From Microvirga makkahensis (GTDB taxonomy: Bacteria; Pseudomonadota; Alphaproteobacteria; Rhizobiales; Beijerinckiaceae): 64,000 nucleotides of DNA. The stretch lies in assembly GCF_009830105.1 (NCBI RefSeq), contig NZ_WURB01000005.1, positions 124,001 through 188,000 of the forward strand, given 5' to 3'. A program made the translations under genes and the position numbers. The stretch's first letter is position 1. The number at the start of each line of letters is the position of its first letter. Below the pieces are notes generated by a model, which was given only the letters and a program-made list of their open reading frames with translations, ran no database searches and was not told the DNA's origin. This document shows positions 16,712 through 26,589 of the stretch, in pieces.

Positions 16712-17974
16712 TTAAAAGCGCTCGAGGTCGCGGCCCTTCACCCTGTCCAGTTCCGCCGCGTCGGGCGCGCCGTCCGGCGTATAGTAGCCCGCGGCCTTCT
16801 TGGCTTCGAGCTCGACTTGGGCATCCGGCGGCACCAGCTCGGGCGGGATCGGCACGCGCTCCCCCACCTCGATGCCGGATCCGGTGATGGCGTCGTATTT
16901 CATGTTGGACATGGACATGAGACGGTCGATGCGTCGGATGCCGAGCCAATGCAGCACATCGGGCATGAGCTGCTGGAAGCGCGCATCCTGCACGCCCGCC
17001 ACGCATTCCGTGCGCTCGAAATACGTGGCGGCGGAATCCCCGCCCTCCTGCCGCTTGCGCGCGTTGTAGACGAGGAACTTGGTGACCTCCCCCAGAGCGC
17101 GGCCCTCCTTGCGGTTGTAAGCGATCACGCCGACGCCACCCTCCTGGGCTTGCCTGACGCATTCCTCGATGCCGTGCACGAGGTAAGGACGGCACGTGCA
17201 GATGTCGGAGCCGAACACGTCCGAGCCGTTGCACTCGTCGTGCACGCGGCAGGCGATGCGGGTCTTCGGATCGCTCAGGCGCGCCACGTCGCCGACGACG
17301 TACACGGTCGTGTTCCCGATGGGCGGCAGGAATACGCTCATGTCGGGCCGCGTCACAAGTTCAGGAAACATGCCGCCGGTCTGCTCGAACAGGGTGCGGC
17401 GGAGTTCGCCCTCCATGCAGCCGAAGCGCTGCGCGATGCCGGGCAGATGCCAGACGGGATCGACCGCGATCTTCGTGACCGAGATGTCGCCGGATTCGTG
17501 CAGGAAGCCGCCGTCCGCCTTCAGGCGTTTCGCGCCCATGGCGGCCAGGATTTCCGGCATGTTGAGGCGCGCCTTCGTCACCGCGATGGTGGGGCGGATG
17601 TCGAGGCCGGCCGCGATCACGTCGGCATAGACGTCGCCGACCAGATGCCCCCAGGGATCGAGGGATACGATTCGGCCCGGCTCGAACCATTGCGGATGCG
17701 GCCCGATCCCGGCGGTGGGATGCGTATTGCGCAGATCAGGGCGGGTAAGCGGATTGAGGGCGCGCGCCGAGATCGCCAGCGCTCGATAAAGCGAATAGGA
17801 GCCGCCATGTGCGCCGATCACGTTGCGATCGCCGGGATTGGTCACGGTTCCGATGATCGGCCCGCGCTCCTTCGGGTCCCTGGCGCCCCATTTGATCGGA
17901 TGTCTGATGGTGCCTGCGTTCGGCTCGGGATGGGAGGTGAGCCGGATATGGGTCGAGCGGTTGGGCGTGCTCAT
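16712..17974 (-). CDS. GTP cyclohydrolase II-like protein URC1 (uracil catabolism)
   Basis: 420-residue RibA homologue. The zinc cysteines are C248, C259 and C261, the same C-x10-C-x-C spacing as in E. coli RibA, and the following block AYNRKEGRALGE matches the RibA catalytic Arg/Glu region. An N-terminal part of about 170 residues has no counterpart in RibA but is normal for Urc1/Urg1. I used ATG 17974 with GGAAG 7 bases upstream; the frame is open to 18058. In Lachancea, Urc1 is needed for opening the pyrimidine ring of a uridine nucleotide. Together with URC4 and upp this is a pathway gene, not the riboflavin enzyme. Confidence 0.92.
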   Translation of the reverse strand: MSTPNRSTHIRLTSHPEPNAGTIRHPIKWGARDPKERGPIIGTVTNPGDRNVIGAHGGSYSLYRALAISARALNPLTRPDLRNTHPTAGIGPHPQWFEPGRIVSLDPWGHLVGDVYADVIAAGLDIRPTIAVTKARLNMPEILAAMGAKRLKADGGFLHESGDISVTKIAVDPVWHLPGIAQRFGCMEGELRRTLFEQTGGMFPELVTRPDMSVFLPPIGNTTVYVVGDVARLSDPKTRIACRVHDECNGSDVFGSDICTCRPYLVHGIEECVRQAQEGGVGVIAYNRKEGRALGEVTKFLVYNARKRQEGGDSAATYFERTECVAGVQDARFQQLMPDVLHWLGIRRIDRLMSMSNMKYDAITGSGIEVGERVPIPPELVPPDAQVELEAKKAAGYYTPDGAPDAAELDRVKGRDLERF

Positions 17975-18104
17975 GAATGATCTTCCACGCGAGAACGGGA
18001 AGACTCCCCCAACGATCGTCAGGAAAGTCTCCTTACGATCCTTGGAAGAGTGAGCCAAAGTTGCGGTGCCGTCAACGGCCCAAGTCCGGCCAGGTGGTTG
18101 AAGG

Positions 18105-19325
18105 CTAGAGCCAGGACGAGCCCTTGCTCTCCCGCCTCACGCCCAAATGGGCCAGGACGCTCGCCCCGATATCGGCGAAGCTCTCCCGCCGCCCGATGCT
18201 GCCGGGCCCGACGCCGGGTCCGAAGCAGAGGATCGGCACATGCTCGCGGGTGTGGTCCGTACCGTGCCAGGACGGGTCGTTGCCGTGATCGGCGGTGATG
18301 ATGACGAGGTCGCCCTCTCTCAGCACGGCTTCGACCTCGGGCACGCGCCTGTCGAAGGCCTCCAGGGCCGCCGCATAGCCTGGAATGTCGCGGCGATGAC
18401 CGAATTCGCTGTCGAAATCCACCAGATTGGCGAAGACGAAGCCGCCATCCGGCAGGGTCCTCATGGCATCGATCGCGGCGGAGAGACACGCATCGTTGCC
18501 GTTGGGCTTGATCTCATGGCCGGTGCCGCGATGGGCGAAGATGTCACCGATCTTGCCGACGGTCACCACTGCGCGGCCCGCCTTGGTCAGCGTGTCGAGA
18601 ATGGTGTCGGCGGGGGGAGGCGTCGCGAAATCCTTGCGGTTGCCGGTGCGCGTGAACCCGGTCTCGGGCGTGCCCTGAAAAGGCCGCGCGATCACGCGGC
18701 CGATCTTGTATTCGTCGCACAGCTCGCGGGCGATCCGGCAGAGGTCGTAGAGGCGCTCCAGGCCGAAAAACTCCTCGTGCGCGGCGATCTGCAGCACGCT
18801 GTCGACGGAGGTGTAGCATATCGGCTTTCCGGTGCGAAGATGCTCGACGGCGAATTCCTCGATGATGGCGGTACCGGAGGCGTGCTTGTTGCCGAGAATG
18901 CCGGGCAGACGGCCGCGCTGAACGAGCGTGCTCGTCAGCTTTTCCGGGAAAGCTGGAACCGTATTGGGGAAATACCCCCAGTCGAAGGCCACGGGAACGC
19001 CCGCGATCTCCCAGTGGCCGGACGGCGTGTCCTTGCCCCTGGAGGTCTCGACGCCGTAGCCCCAGACTCCCCTGAGACCCCCCCGAGGCGCAAGATCGGG
19101 CGGCATGCGACCCGTCGAAGCCTCGCAGGCGAGGCCGAGCCCTAGGGCCCTCATCTGGGGAAGGTCGAGTGCTCCCCGGCGCAGACCCGCCCGATCGCCG
19201 CGTCCCTGCGAGCAGGCTTCGGCGATGTGGCCGACCGTGTCGGCCCCGACATCGCCGTAGGCGTTCGCGTCTTCGGCTCCGCCGATACCGACGGAATCGA
19301 GCACGATGAGGAGAGCGCGAGCCAT
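18105..19325 (-). CDS. deoB: Phosphopentomutase
   Basis: Interconverts (deoxy)ribose-1-phosphate and (deoxy)ribose-5-phosphate, linking the nucleoside phosphorylases to DeoC and to the pentose phosphate pathway. It has 406 residues; the alkaline-phosphatase-superfamily metal sites are [16 protein letters not shown] at the N-terminus and [19 protein letters not shown] near residues 345-365. The length equals that of E. coli DeoB. It lies upstream of the URC genes on the minus strand, while its functional partners deoC and deoA are on the plus strand about 9 kb away. Confidence 0.96.
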   Translation of the reverse strand: MARALLIVLDSVGIGGAEDANAYGDVGADTVGHIAEACSQGRGDRAGLRRGALDLPQMRALGLGLACEASTGRMPPDLAPRGGLRGVWGYGVETSRGKDTPSGHWEIAGVPVAFDWGYFPNTVPAFPEKLTSTLVQRGRLPGILGNKHASGTAIIEEFAVEHLRTGKPICYTSVDSVLQIAAHEEFFGLERLYDLCRIARELCDEYKIGRVIARPFQGTPETGFTRTGNRKDFATPPPADTILDTLTKAGRAVVTVGKIGDIFAHRGTGHEIKPNGNDACLSAAIDAMRTLPDGGFVFANLVDFDSEFGHRRDIPGYAAALEAFDRRVPEVEAVLREGDLVIITADHGNDPSWHGTDHTREHVPILCFGPGVGPGSIGRRESFADIGASVLAHLGVRRESKGSSWL

Positions 19326-19369
19326 GAATCCAGGTCCCTCAAGAGATGAGAATCACGAGTGATACGGCA

Positions 19370-20401
19370 TTACCGCAAGGGATGCGATGCTCCGGTCCCA
19401 TGGGGGAGCCCCCCATGATCGTGCCCCTCATGAGTGGCCCCCTCATGGCGATGGTCGTGCCCAGGCCCGTGATGGTCAAGGGGGCATTCACCACTATGGT
19501 CATGGACGCCGGGAGCATGAATCTCGATCTGCAGGGTCGCGTGGCTGATCCCGAAGCGCTCCCTCAGCTCGCGCTGCGTCTCCGCGAGGAAATGGTCGCC
19601 CGGATGACCTTCCGGCATGACGAGATGCGCCGTCAGCGCAGTCTGGGTGGTGCTGATGGCCCAGACATGCAGATGGTGGACACGGGCGACGCCGGGGCGC
19701 TCCGTCAGCATCTTTCGCACTGCCGATACAGAAATCCCGCGCGGTACGCCCTGAAGCGACAGCCTGAGCGATTGCCGCAGCAGGTCCCAGGTCCCCCAGA
19801 CGATCACGGCTGCGATGACGAGACTGAGGACCGGGTCGATCCAGGTCGCATCCGTCCAGAGGATGGTGAGGCCACCGAGCACGACGCCCAGGGACACGGC
19901 GGTATCCGCGACCATGTGCAGGAACGCGCCGCGTATGTTGAGGTCGTTGTGCCCGCCCATGAAGAGAAAGGCGGTGAAACCGTTCACCACGATGCCGATT
20001 CCTGCCACGATCATCATGGTACCGGCCATCACGGGCGCGGGCTCGACGAGGCGTTGAGCGGATTCCCATACGATACCGCCGACGGCGACCATCAGGAGAA
20101 GAGCGTTGAGCAGCGCCGCGAGAATGGAGCTCGAGCGCAAGCCGTAGGTGTAGCGCTCGCTGGGCGCGCGCCTGGCCAGGATTGCGGCGCCCCACGCGAT
20201 GGCAAGGCCCAGCACGTCGCTCAGGTTGTGCCCCGCATCCGACAGGAGCGCCATGGAATCCGCATAGAAACCGTACCCCGCCTCGATGGCTACGAAGGAA
20301 AGGTTCAGCACGATTCCGATCACGAAAGCGCGGCCGTGGCCGACCTCATGTGGATGGCCGTGATGCGCATGACTCGCGGAATGGTGATGGTGTGCGGGCA
20401 T
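19370..20401 (-). CDS. Cation diffusion facilitator metal exporter (CzcD/ZitB-like)
   Basis: Inner-membrane divalent metal/proton antiporter of 343 residues. Six hydrophobic helices are visible. The transport-site residues are in SDAGHNLSD (helix 2) and FLHMVADT (helix 5), the H/D-xxx-D pattern of zinc-preferring CDFs. A cytosolic C-terminal domain follows (VHHLHVWAIS). Both ends are histidine-rich: MPAHHHHSASHAHHGHPH at the start and a run of His/Asp/Gly in the last 40 residues. Such tails bind zinc or nickel. No metal regulator gene lies beside it. Confidence 0.94.
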   Translation of the reverse strand: MPAHHHHSASHAHHGHPHEVGHGRAFVIGIVLNLSFVAIEAGYGFYADSMALLSDAGHNLSDVLGLAIAWGAAILARRAPSERYTYGLRSSSILAALLNALLLMVAVGGIVWESAQRLVEPAPVMAGTMMIVAGIGIVVNGFTAFLFMGGHNDLNIRGAFLHMVADTAVSLGVVLGGLTILWTDATWIDPVLSLVIAAVIVWGTWDLLRQSLRLSLQGVPRGISVSAVRKMLTERPGVARVHHLHVWAISTTQTALTAHLVMPEGHPGDHFLAETQRELRERFGISHATLQIEIHAPGVHDHSGECPLDHHGPGHDHRHEGATHEGHDHGGLPHGTGASHPLR

Positions 20402-20413
20402 GATCGTCGTGCG

Positions 20414-22042
20414 TCACTGGCGGACGGTGGCTGCGCCGTCCGCCTCGAGATTGAAGGCTGCCGCGAACAGGGCCTGCGTGTATTCCGTTCGAGGGGCGGC
20501 GAAGATGCTCTCGGCCGGTCCTTCCTCGACCACCTTGCCGTTCTGCATCACGATCACGTGGTTCGCCAGCGCGCGCACCACCTTCAGATCGTGGCTGATG
20601 AACATATAGGCCAGATCTCGCCGTTTCTGCAGATCGCGCAGGAGTTCCACAATCTGCGCCTGCACCGACATGTCGAGCGCCGATGTCGGCTCGTCGAGCA
20701 TGATGAATTGCGGTTCAAGCGCCATCGCGCGCGCAATGGCGATGCGCTGGCGCTGCCCGCCGGAGAATTCATGAGGGTAGCGGTCCATGGTCGCGGGATC
20801 GAGCCCCACATCGTGTAGGGCCTTCGCCACCACGTCACGGCGCTGGCGGTAGTTCAGGCCCTTGTCCTGGACGAGCAGTCCCTCCTCGACGATCTCGGCG
20901 ATGGACATGCGCGGCGAGAGCGAGCCGTAGGGATCCTGGAACACCACTTGGAGATTCTTGCGCATGGGCCGGATCTCCCGCGCGCGCAGGCCGTCGATGC
21001 GGTTGCCGAGGAACACGATGGGACCTTCCGACTGAACGAGGCGCAGAATCGCCAGGCCCAATGTAGTTTTACCCGATCCCGATTCGCCCACGACGCCCAC
21101 CGTTTCGCCCCGCCGCACGCTCAGCGACACACCGTCGACGGCCTTCACATGACCGACGGTCCTCTGGAAAAAGCCGCGCTTGATGGGAAACCACACCTTG
21201 ATGGGTCCCGCTTCGACGATGGTAGGGGCGTCCGCGGGCAGGGGATTGGCGCGGCCCTTCGGTTCGGCGGCGAGAAGTCGCTGCGTGTAGGCGTGGCGCG
21301 GGTTGTCGAAGACTTCCGCCGTCGGGCCATGCTCCACGATCTTACCGTCCAGCATGACGCAGACGCGGTCGGCGATCTTGCGCACGATACCGAGATCGTG
21401 CGTGATGAAGAGCATGGACATGCCGAGCTTGGATTTCAGCTCTGCGAGCAGCTTCAGAATCTGCGCCTGCACCGTCACGTCGAGCGCGGTGGTCGGTTCG
21501 TCGGCGATGAAGAGATCGGGTTCGTTAGCGAGCGCCATGGCGATCATCACGCGCTGGCGCTGGCCGCCGGACAGCTGGTGCGGATAGGCGGTCAGGCGGC
21601 TTTCCGCATCGCGGATGCCCACGAGGTGCAGCAGCTCCAGCGTGCGGGCGCGCGCATCCTTCTCGGAAAGGCCGCGATGGAGCTTGAGGATCTCGCCGAT
21701 CTGCCGGTCGATGGTGTGGAGCGGATTGAGCGAGGTCATCGGCTCTTGGAACACCATGGTGATGTCGTTGCCGCGCACCCGGCGCATCTCGTTCTCGCTC
21801 AAGCCCATCAAATCCTGGCCCTTGAACAGGATGCGGCCGGACGGATGATGGGCGGACGGGTAGGGCAGGAGCTTGAGCACGGACAGCGCTGAGACGGATT
21901 TGCCAGATCCGGATTCGCCCACCAGAGCCACGGTCTCGCCGGGCATGATGTCGAATGAGATGCGGTCTACCGCCAGCGTATCGCGCTCCCCCTGGCGGAA
22001 TGCGACGGAGAGATCTTGGACCGAAAGAAGGGGCTCTGTCAT
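20414..22042 (-). CDS. yejF: ABC transporter ATP-binding protein YejF (oligopeptide/muropeptide)
   Basis: Fused double ATPase of 542 residues. Domain 1 has Walker [16 protein letters not shown] near residue 37 and signature [15 protein letters not shown]; domain 2 has [15 protein letters not shown] and [15 protein letters not shown]. Both keep the Walker B ([26 protein letters not shown]). This fused layout is that of E. coli YejF. Its ATG overlaps the yejE stop (ATGA). The Yej system takes up peptides (microcin C in E. coli), and in Agrobacterium YejBEF with the binding protein YepA serves peptidoglycan recycling. Confidence 0.95.
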   Translation of the reverse strand: MTEPLLSVQDLSVAFRQGERDTLAVDRISFDIMPGETVALVGESGSGKSVSALSVLKLLPYPSAHHPSGRILFKGQDLMGLSENEMRRVRGNDITMVFQEPMTSLNPLHTIDRQIGEILKLHRGLSEKDARARTLELLHLVGIRDAESRLTAYPHQLSGGQRQRVMIAMALANEPDLFIADEPTTALDVTVQAQILKLLAELKSKLGMSMLFITHDLGIVRKIADRVCVMLDGKIVEHGPTAEVFDNPRHAYTQRLLAAEPKGRANPLPADAPTIVEAGPIKVWFPIKRGFFQRTVGHVKAVDGVSLSVRRGETVGVVGESGSGKTTLGLAILRLVQSEGPIVFLGNRIDGLRAREIRPMRKNLQVVFQDPYGSLSPRMSIAEIVEEGLLVQDKGLNYRQRRDVVAKALHDVGLDPATMDRYPHEFSGGQRQRIAIARAMALEPQFIMLDEPTSALDMSVQAQIVELLRDLQKRRDLAYMFISHDLKVVRALANHVIVMQNGKVVEEGPAESIFAAPRTEYTQALFAAAFNLEADGAATVRQ

Positions 22043-23202
22043 CGGAACGTCTTTCGCGGATCGAAGGCGTCACGCACGGCTTCGCCGATGAAGATGAGAA
22101 GGCTGAGCATGAGGGCGATCACGAAGAAGCCCGCGAGGCCGAGCCACGGAGCCTGAAGATTGGCCTTGCCCTGCGCCAGGAGCTCCCCGAGGGAGGGGGA
22201 GCCGGGCGGCAGGCCGAAGCCCAGGAAGTCGAGGGAGGTCAGCGTCGTGATCGAGCCGTTGATGATGAACGGCATGAAGGTGAGCGTCGCGACCATGGCG
22301 TTCGGCAGCAGGTGCTTGAACATGATGGTGGCGTTGGAGAGCCCCAGGGCCCGCGCAGCCCGTACATATTCGAAGTTGCGTGCCCGCAGGAACTCCGCGC
22401 GCACGACGCCTACGAGCGACACCCAGGAGAAGAGCAGCAAAATTCCGAGCAGAACGAAGAAGCTCGGCGTGATGATCGATGAAATGATGATGAGCAGGTA
22501 GAGCGAGGGTATGGCGGTCCATATCTCGATGAAACGCTGTGCGACGAGATCGATCCATCCGCCGTAATAGCCCTGCACTGCGCCTGCGAGGATGCCGATG
22601 ACGGACGAGATGCCGGCGAGGATCAGGCCGAACAGCACGGAGATGCGAAAGCCGTAGATGAGGCGAGCCACCACGTCGCGGCCCTGGTCGTCCGTGCCGA
22701 GCCAGTTCCACTCGATGTCGTTGCAGCCCGTGCCGCCGTTGCGCTCCGCAATGGGACGGCATTGCTCGTCGGTGAGCATCCAGGTCGGCGGAGCGGGGGC
22801 GGGGACGGGAAGGTCGAGATTGTGCGTGTTGTAGGAGAAACGGACCGGCGCCCAGAGCATCCATCCGTTCTCCCGGATCTCCTTCGCGATCACCGGGTCG
22901 CGGTAATCGGTCTGAGCCAGGAAACCGCCGAATTTTTCCTCCGGGTAATCGACGAAAGCCGGATACAGAAGCTCGCCCTTGTAGGAGGCGAGGATCGGCT
23001 TGTCGTTGGCGAGAAGTTCGGCGAACAGGCTCAGGACGAACAGGATGGTGAAGATCCAGAACGACCAGTAGCCGCGGCGGTTGGCCTTGAAGTTCTGCAG
23101 CCGGCGCCGGTTGAGCGGCGAGAGCCTGATGAAGCCCTCCTTCGGCAGCGGCGGCGCGACGGGCGACGCGGCCGGAGAGACGACGGGCACATTCTCGTTC
23201 AT
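22039..23202 (-). CDS. yejE: ABC transporter permease YejE
   Basis: Inner-membrane permease of 387 residues. The cytosolic N-terminus has LSPLNRRRLQNFKANRRGYWSF before the first helix (residues 50-65), then a periplasmic domain with LANDKPILASYKGELLYPAF and HNLDLPVPAPAP, both typical of YejE. The transmembrane core follows with the EAA-type loop region (EYVRAARALGLSNATIMFKHLLPNA). It is one base away from yejB and overlaps yejF. Confidence 0.95.
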   Translation of the reverse strand: MNENVPVVSPAASPVAPPLPKEGFIRLSPLNRRRLQNFKANRRGYWSFWIFTILFVLSLFAELLANDKPILASYKGELLYPAFVDYPEEKFGGFLAQTDYRDPVIAKEIRENGWMLWAPVRFSYNTHNLDLPVPAPAPPTWMLTDEQCRPIAERNGGTGCNDIEWNWLGTDDQGRDVVARLIYGFRISVLFGLILAGISSVIGILAGAVQGYYGGWIDLVAQRFIEIWTAIPSLYLLIIISSIITPSFFVLLGILLLFSWVSLVGVVRAEFLRARNFEYVRAARALGLSNATIMFKHLLPNAMVATLTFMPFIINGSITTLTSLDFLGFGLPPGSPSLGELLAQGKANLQAPWLGLAGFFVIALMLSLLIFIGEAVRDAFDPRKTFR

Positions 23203-23203
23203 C

Positions 23204-24316
23204 TCACGCCTCCCGCGTTTCGAAATCGATCCGCGGATCGATCCAGGTATAGGTGAGGTCGGAGAGTAGGTTCACCACCAGTCCCAGCAGGGAGAAGATG
23301 TAGAGATTGGCGAACACGACCGGATAATCGCGGTTCACGATGGATTCGAAGGAGAGAAGCCCCAATCCGTCGAGAGAGAAGATCGTCTCGATGAGGAGCG
23401 AGCCAGCGAAGAAGGCGCTGATGAAAGCGCCCGGAAAACCTGCGATCACGATCAGCATGGCGTTGCGGAAAACGTGGCCGTAAAGCACCTGCCGCTCCGA
23501 CAAGCCCTTCATGCGCGCGGTGAGCACGTATTGTTTGCGGATCTCGTCGAGGAACGAGTTCTTCGTGAGCAGGGTCGAGGTGGCGAAAGCGCCGAGCGCC
23601 ATCGCGGTGATCGGCAGCACCAGATGCCAGAAGTAGTCGGCGATCTGCATGTACCAAGGCATGAGGGCCCAGTTCTCGGAGGTCAGGCCGCGCAAGGGGA
23701 ATATCTGCCAGAACGAACCGCCCGCGAACAGCACGATGAGCAGGATCGCGAACAGGAAGCCCGGAATCGCATAGCCGACGATGACGATGGCCGATGTCCA
23801 GATGTCGAAGGAGGAGCCGTCGCGCACCGCCTTCCTGATGCCGAGCGGTATCGAGATCGCATAGGACAGGAGCGTCATCCACAGCCCGAGGCTGATCGAG
23901 ACCGGCAGCTTTTCCTTGATCAGCTCCAGAACAGAGATGTCGCGAAAGTAGCTCTTGCCGAAATCGAAGCGAGCATAGTCCCACAGCATCTTGAGGAAAC
24001 GCTCGTGGGCGGGCTTGTCAAAGCCGAACTGCGCCTCAAGCTGCCGGATGAATTGCGGGTCGAGGCCCTGGGCGCCGCGATAGCGGGACGAAGACGACGT
24101 GTCGCCCCCGCCTCCGGGGCTCTGGCTCCCTCCCGAGAAGTCGCCTCCGCCGCCCGAGATGCGTGAGGTCGCGGTGGAGTCCTGCCCCTGCAGCTGCGCG
24201 ATGATGCGCTCGACCGGGCCTCCGGGGGCGAACTGCACGAGAACGAAGGAGATGAGCATGATCCCAAGGATGGTCGGGATCATGAGAAGGACGCGGCGTG
24301 CGATATAGCCCAGCAT
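23204..24316 (-). CDS. yejB: ABC transporter permease YejB
   Basis: Inner-membrane permease of 370 residues starting at ATG 24316 ([15 protein letters not shown]), the standard N-terminal helix of dipeptide-type permeases. The frame continues upstream to 25522, but only as a shadow of the binding-protein gene. Residues 46-84 form a Gly/Ser-rich insertion before [12 protein letters not shown]. coli YejB also has an extra loop here. The EAA loop is [26 protein letters not shown]. The ATG shares one base with the stop of the DUF4260 gene (TGATG), so they are co-translated. Confidence 0.95.
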   Translation of the reverse strand: MLGYIARRVLLMIPTILGIMLISFVLVQFAPGGPVERIIAQLQGQDSTATSRISGGGGDFSGGSQSPGGGGDTSSSSRYRGAQGLDPQFIRQLEAQFGFDKPAHERFLKMLWDYARFDFGKSYFRDISVLELIKEKLPVSISLGLWMTLLSYAISIPLGIRKAVRDGSSFDIWTSAIVIVGYAIPGFLFAILLIVLFAGGSFWQIFPLRGLTSENWALMPWYMQIADYFWHLVLPITAMALGAFATSTLLTKNSFLDEIRKQYVLTARMKGLSERQVLYGHVFRNAMLIVIAGFPGAFISAFFAGSLLIETIFSLDGLGLLSFESIVNRDYPVVFANLYIFSLLGLVVNLLSDLTYTWIDPRIDFETREA

Positions 24317-24720
24317 CAGGTGCCTGTGCGGTTGCGGCCGCTTGGGCCGAGATGGGTGTCGCTGAAAGAGGTGGCGTACTTCAATCCGTATCCCAACATG
24401 CGGTCGAAACCGATATGCGCCGCCCAGATGGCGGCCAGCCCGAGGAAGAGAGGAGGGTCCAGCACCAGCCCGGTGCCCAGCAGGACCGCCGGGCCGAGAA
24501 TGGTGTGGGCGGCATTGTAGATCGCGGCTCCCGGTCGAGGTCCTGCCACGTACCCGGCAAAGCTCAGGTCCGGGCTGAAGAACAGGACGGCGTAGAGCCA
24601 CCAGGAGAGTCCCGTTTGGGCATAGGCTCCCGTGCCGAGGCCGAACAGCGCCAAACCTTCGAGTCGCAGGAGCAGGCGGGGCGCGCCCGCCACGGCCGGG
24701 GCCGTCATGATCGTGTCCAA
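24316..24720 (-). CDS. DUF4260 small membrane protein
   Basis: Protein of 134 residues of the DUF4260 family, with three to four hydrophobic segments and the conserved end [19 protein letters not shown]. Function unknown. Homologues usually stand alone; here it is inserted in the Yej operon, 3 bases after a binding-protein stop and overlapping the yejB start by one base. This makes co-expression near certain but says nothing firm about function. Confidence 0.8.
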   Translation of the reverse strand: MDTIMTAPAVAGAPRLLLRLEGLALFGLGTGAYAQTGLSWWLYAVLFFSPDLSFAGYVAGPRPGAAIYNAAHTILGPAVLLGTGLVLDPPLFLGLAAIWAAHIGFDRMLGYGLKYATSFSDTHLGPSGRNRTGT

Positions 24721-24723
24721 ACC

Positions 24724-26589
24724 TTACCCTCGCCCGATCCGCTTGGCCTTTTCGGCATCGTACCACCAGGTTCCCGGAGCTCCCGATCCGAAGCGGGGCT
24801 TCCTCTCGGGGCGGGAGAACTGGTCCCAATAGGCGATCCATTCGCTGGCCCGGTACCACATGGGCACCCAATAGTGGCCCGAACGGAGAATTCGGTCCAG
24901 GGCGCGGCAGGCGGTGTTGAGCTCCTGCCGGGATTCGGCATTGGCGATCGTCTCGACCAGCGTGTCCACGGCCGGGTGGCTGATGCCGGCGATGTTCCGA
25001 GAGCCGGGCGTCTTCGCCGCCTGCGAGCCGTAGACCACCCGCAGGCTGTCGCCGGGTGTCGAGCCGCCCACGAGATTCCGGCTCGCCATGTCGAAATCGA
25101 ATTCCTCCATGCGGCGCTGGTACTGGGCGGCATCGACCACGCGGGAGAACGCATCGATCCCGAGCCGCTTCAGATTGGCTTGGAAGGGCTGCGTGTGCGG
25201 CTGGAGCGCGGCCTGAAAATCGAGGAACTCGATCCGGAACGGCTGTCCGTTGGGCAGCTTCAGAGTGCCGCCCTCGCGTTTGCAACCGGCCGCGCGAAGC
25301 AGTTCGTCGGCCCGGCGCAGCAGCCGCCGATCTTGCCCCGATCCGTCCGATACGGGCGGCACGGGCGGCTCGCCGAACACGGAGGCCGGAAGTTGGCTGC
25401 GGAACGGCTCCAGAAGCGCGAGCTCCTCGGGCGAGGGCATGCCCGTCGCCTTCATGTCGCTGTTCTCGAAATAGGACGTGGTGCGCTTGTACAGGCCGAA
25501 CATGATGTTGGCGTTCGTCCATTCGAAATCGAACGCGAGCCCGATGGCTTCGCGGATGCGCGGGTCCTTGAAGGCTTCGCGGCGGGTGTTGAAGTACCAG
25601 CCCTGGATGGTAGCGGGCGAGTCGTTGGAGATCTCTTCCTTCTTTACCTTCCCCTCGCGCACCGCCGGGAAATCGTAGCCAGTCGACCAGATGCGCGAGG
25701 TGTACTCCTCATGATAGTTGAGCGTGCCGTTCTTGAACGCCTCGAAGGCGACTGTTCGGTCGCGGAAGTATTCCCAGCGGATGCGGTCGAAATTGTTCTG
25801 GCCCACATTCACCGGAAGGTCCTTGGCCCAATAATCCGGCACGCGCTCGAACTCGATGAAGCGTCCCGTCTCGAATTTACCGACCTTGTAAGGGCCGGAA
25901 CCGAGCGGCGCTTCGAGCGTCGAAGCCTCGAAATCCTTGCCCTGCCAATAGCGCTCGGAAAGGATCGGCAGACCGGCCACGACGAGATGCAGGTCGCGGC
26001 TGCGCTGCGGCGTGAACTGCACGCGCAGGACGTCGTCGGCTTCCGCTTCTGCCGAAGCCATCTGCGTCAGCAGGGCGCGGTAAACGGGGTGCCCCTTCTC
26101 CTTCAGGACATTCAGAGAGAAGGCCGCGTCCTTCGCGGTCAGTTTCGACCCGTCGTGGAACCGCGCCTCCGGACGCAGGATGAAGCGATAGGTCAGCTTG
26201 TCCGCTGAGACGCGCACGCTTCTCGCGACCAGGCCGTACAGCGCGTCCGGCTCGTCGCCGGAGCCCGCCATCAGCGAATCGAACGTGGCGCCCATGCCGG
26301 CGGCGCCATCGCCCCGGAGCACGTAGATGTTCAGCGTGTTGAAGGTGTCGAAATTCTGGTTGCCTGTCGTCTGCTTGATCTGGAGCACCAGCGCTCCGCC
26401 TTTGGGGGCCTGCGGGTTGACGTAATCGAAATGCTTGAAGCCGGTCGGGTATTTGAGCTCGCCGAAGGCAGAGAGGCCGTGGGTCTCGGTTTCGCCGGCG
26501 GATTGGGTGAGGCCGGAATCCGGCAGAAGGCTCACGATCGCGCCGGCGGCACCGGCCTGGAGAACGGCGCGGCGATTGAACGATCTCAT
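24724..26589 (-). CDS. Extracellular solute-binding protein, family 5 (YejA/YepA-like), copy 1
   Basis: Periplasmic binding protein of 621 residues for peptides. The N-terminus [19 protein letters not shown] has a twin-arginine-like pattern before a hydrophobic stretch, so export by Tat is possible. The mature part opens with [21 protein letters not shown], typical of YejA, and ends with [14 protein letters not shown] used ATG 26589, which overlaps the stop of copy 2 as ATGA; the open frame to 26727 is antisense-like extension through copy 2. It is one of two tandem paralogues sharing many blocks ([18 protein letters not shown] here, GQNNIDEIRYEYYRDATV in copy 2). Confidence 0.92.
   Translation of the reverse strand: MRSFNRRAVLQAGAAGAIVSLLPDSGLTQSAGETETHGLSAFGELKYPTGFKHFDYVNPQAPKGGALVLQIKQTTGNQNFDTFNTLNIYVLRGDGAAGMGATFDSLMAGSGDEPDALYGLVARSVRVSADKLTYRFILRPEARFHDGSKLTAKDAAFSLNVLKEKGHPVYRALLTQMASAEAEADDVLRVQFTPQRSRDLHLVVAGLPILSERYWQGKDFEASTLEAPLGSGPYKVGKFETGRFIEFERVPDYWAKDLPVNVGQNNFDRIRWEYFRDRTVAFEAFKNGTLNYHEEYTSRIWSTGYDFPAVREGKVKKEEISNDSPATIQGWYFNTRREAFKDPRIREAIGLAFDFEWTNANIMFGLYKRTTSYFENSDMKATGMPSPEELALLEPFRSQLPASVFGEPPVPPVSDGSGQDRRLLRRADELLRAAGCKREGGTLKLPNGQPFRIEFLDFQAALQPHTQPFQANLKRLGIDAFSRVVDAAQYQRRMEEFDFDMASRNLVGGSTPGDSLRVVYGSQAAKTPGSRNIAGISHPAVDTLVETIANAESRQELNTACRALDRILRSGHYWVPMWYRASEWIAYWDQFSRPERKPRFGSGAPGTWWYDAEKAKRIGRG

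Noticed and set aside
24317-25522. Upstream extension of the yejB frame
   Set aside because: It is an out-of-frame reading of the binding-protein and DUF4260 genes; yejB starts with its first helix at 24316.
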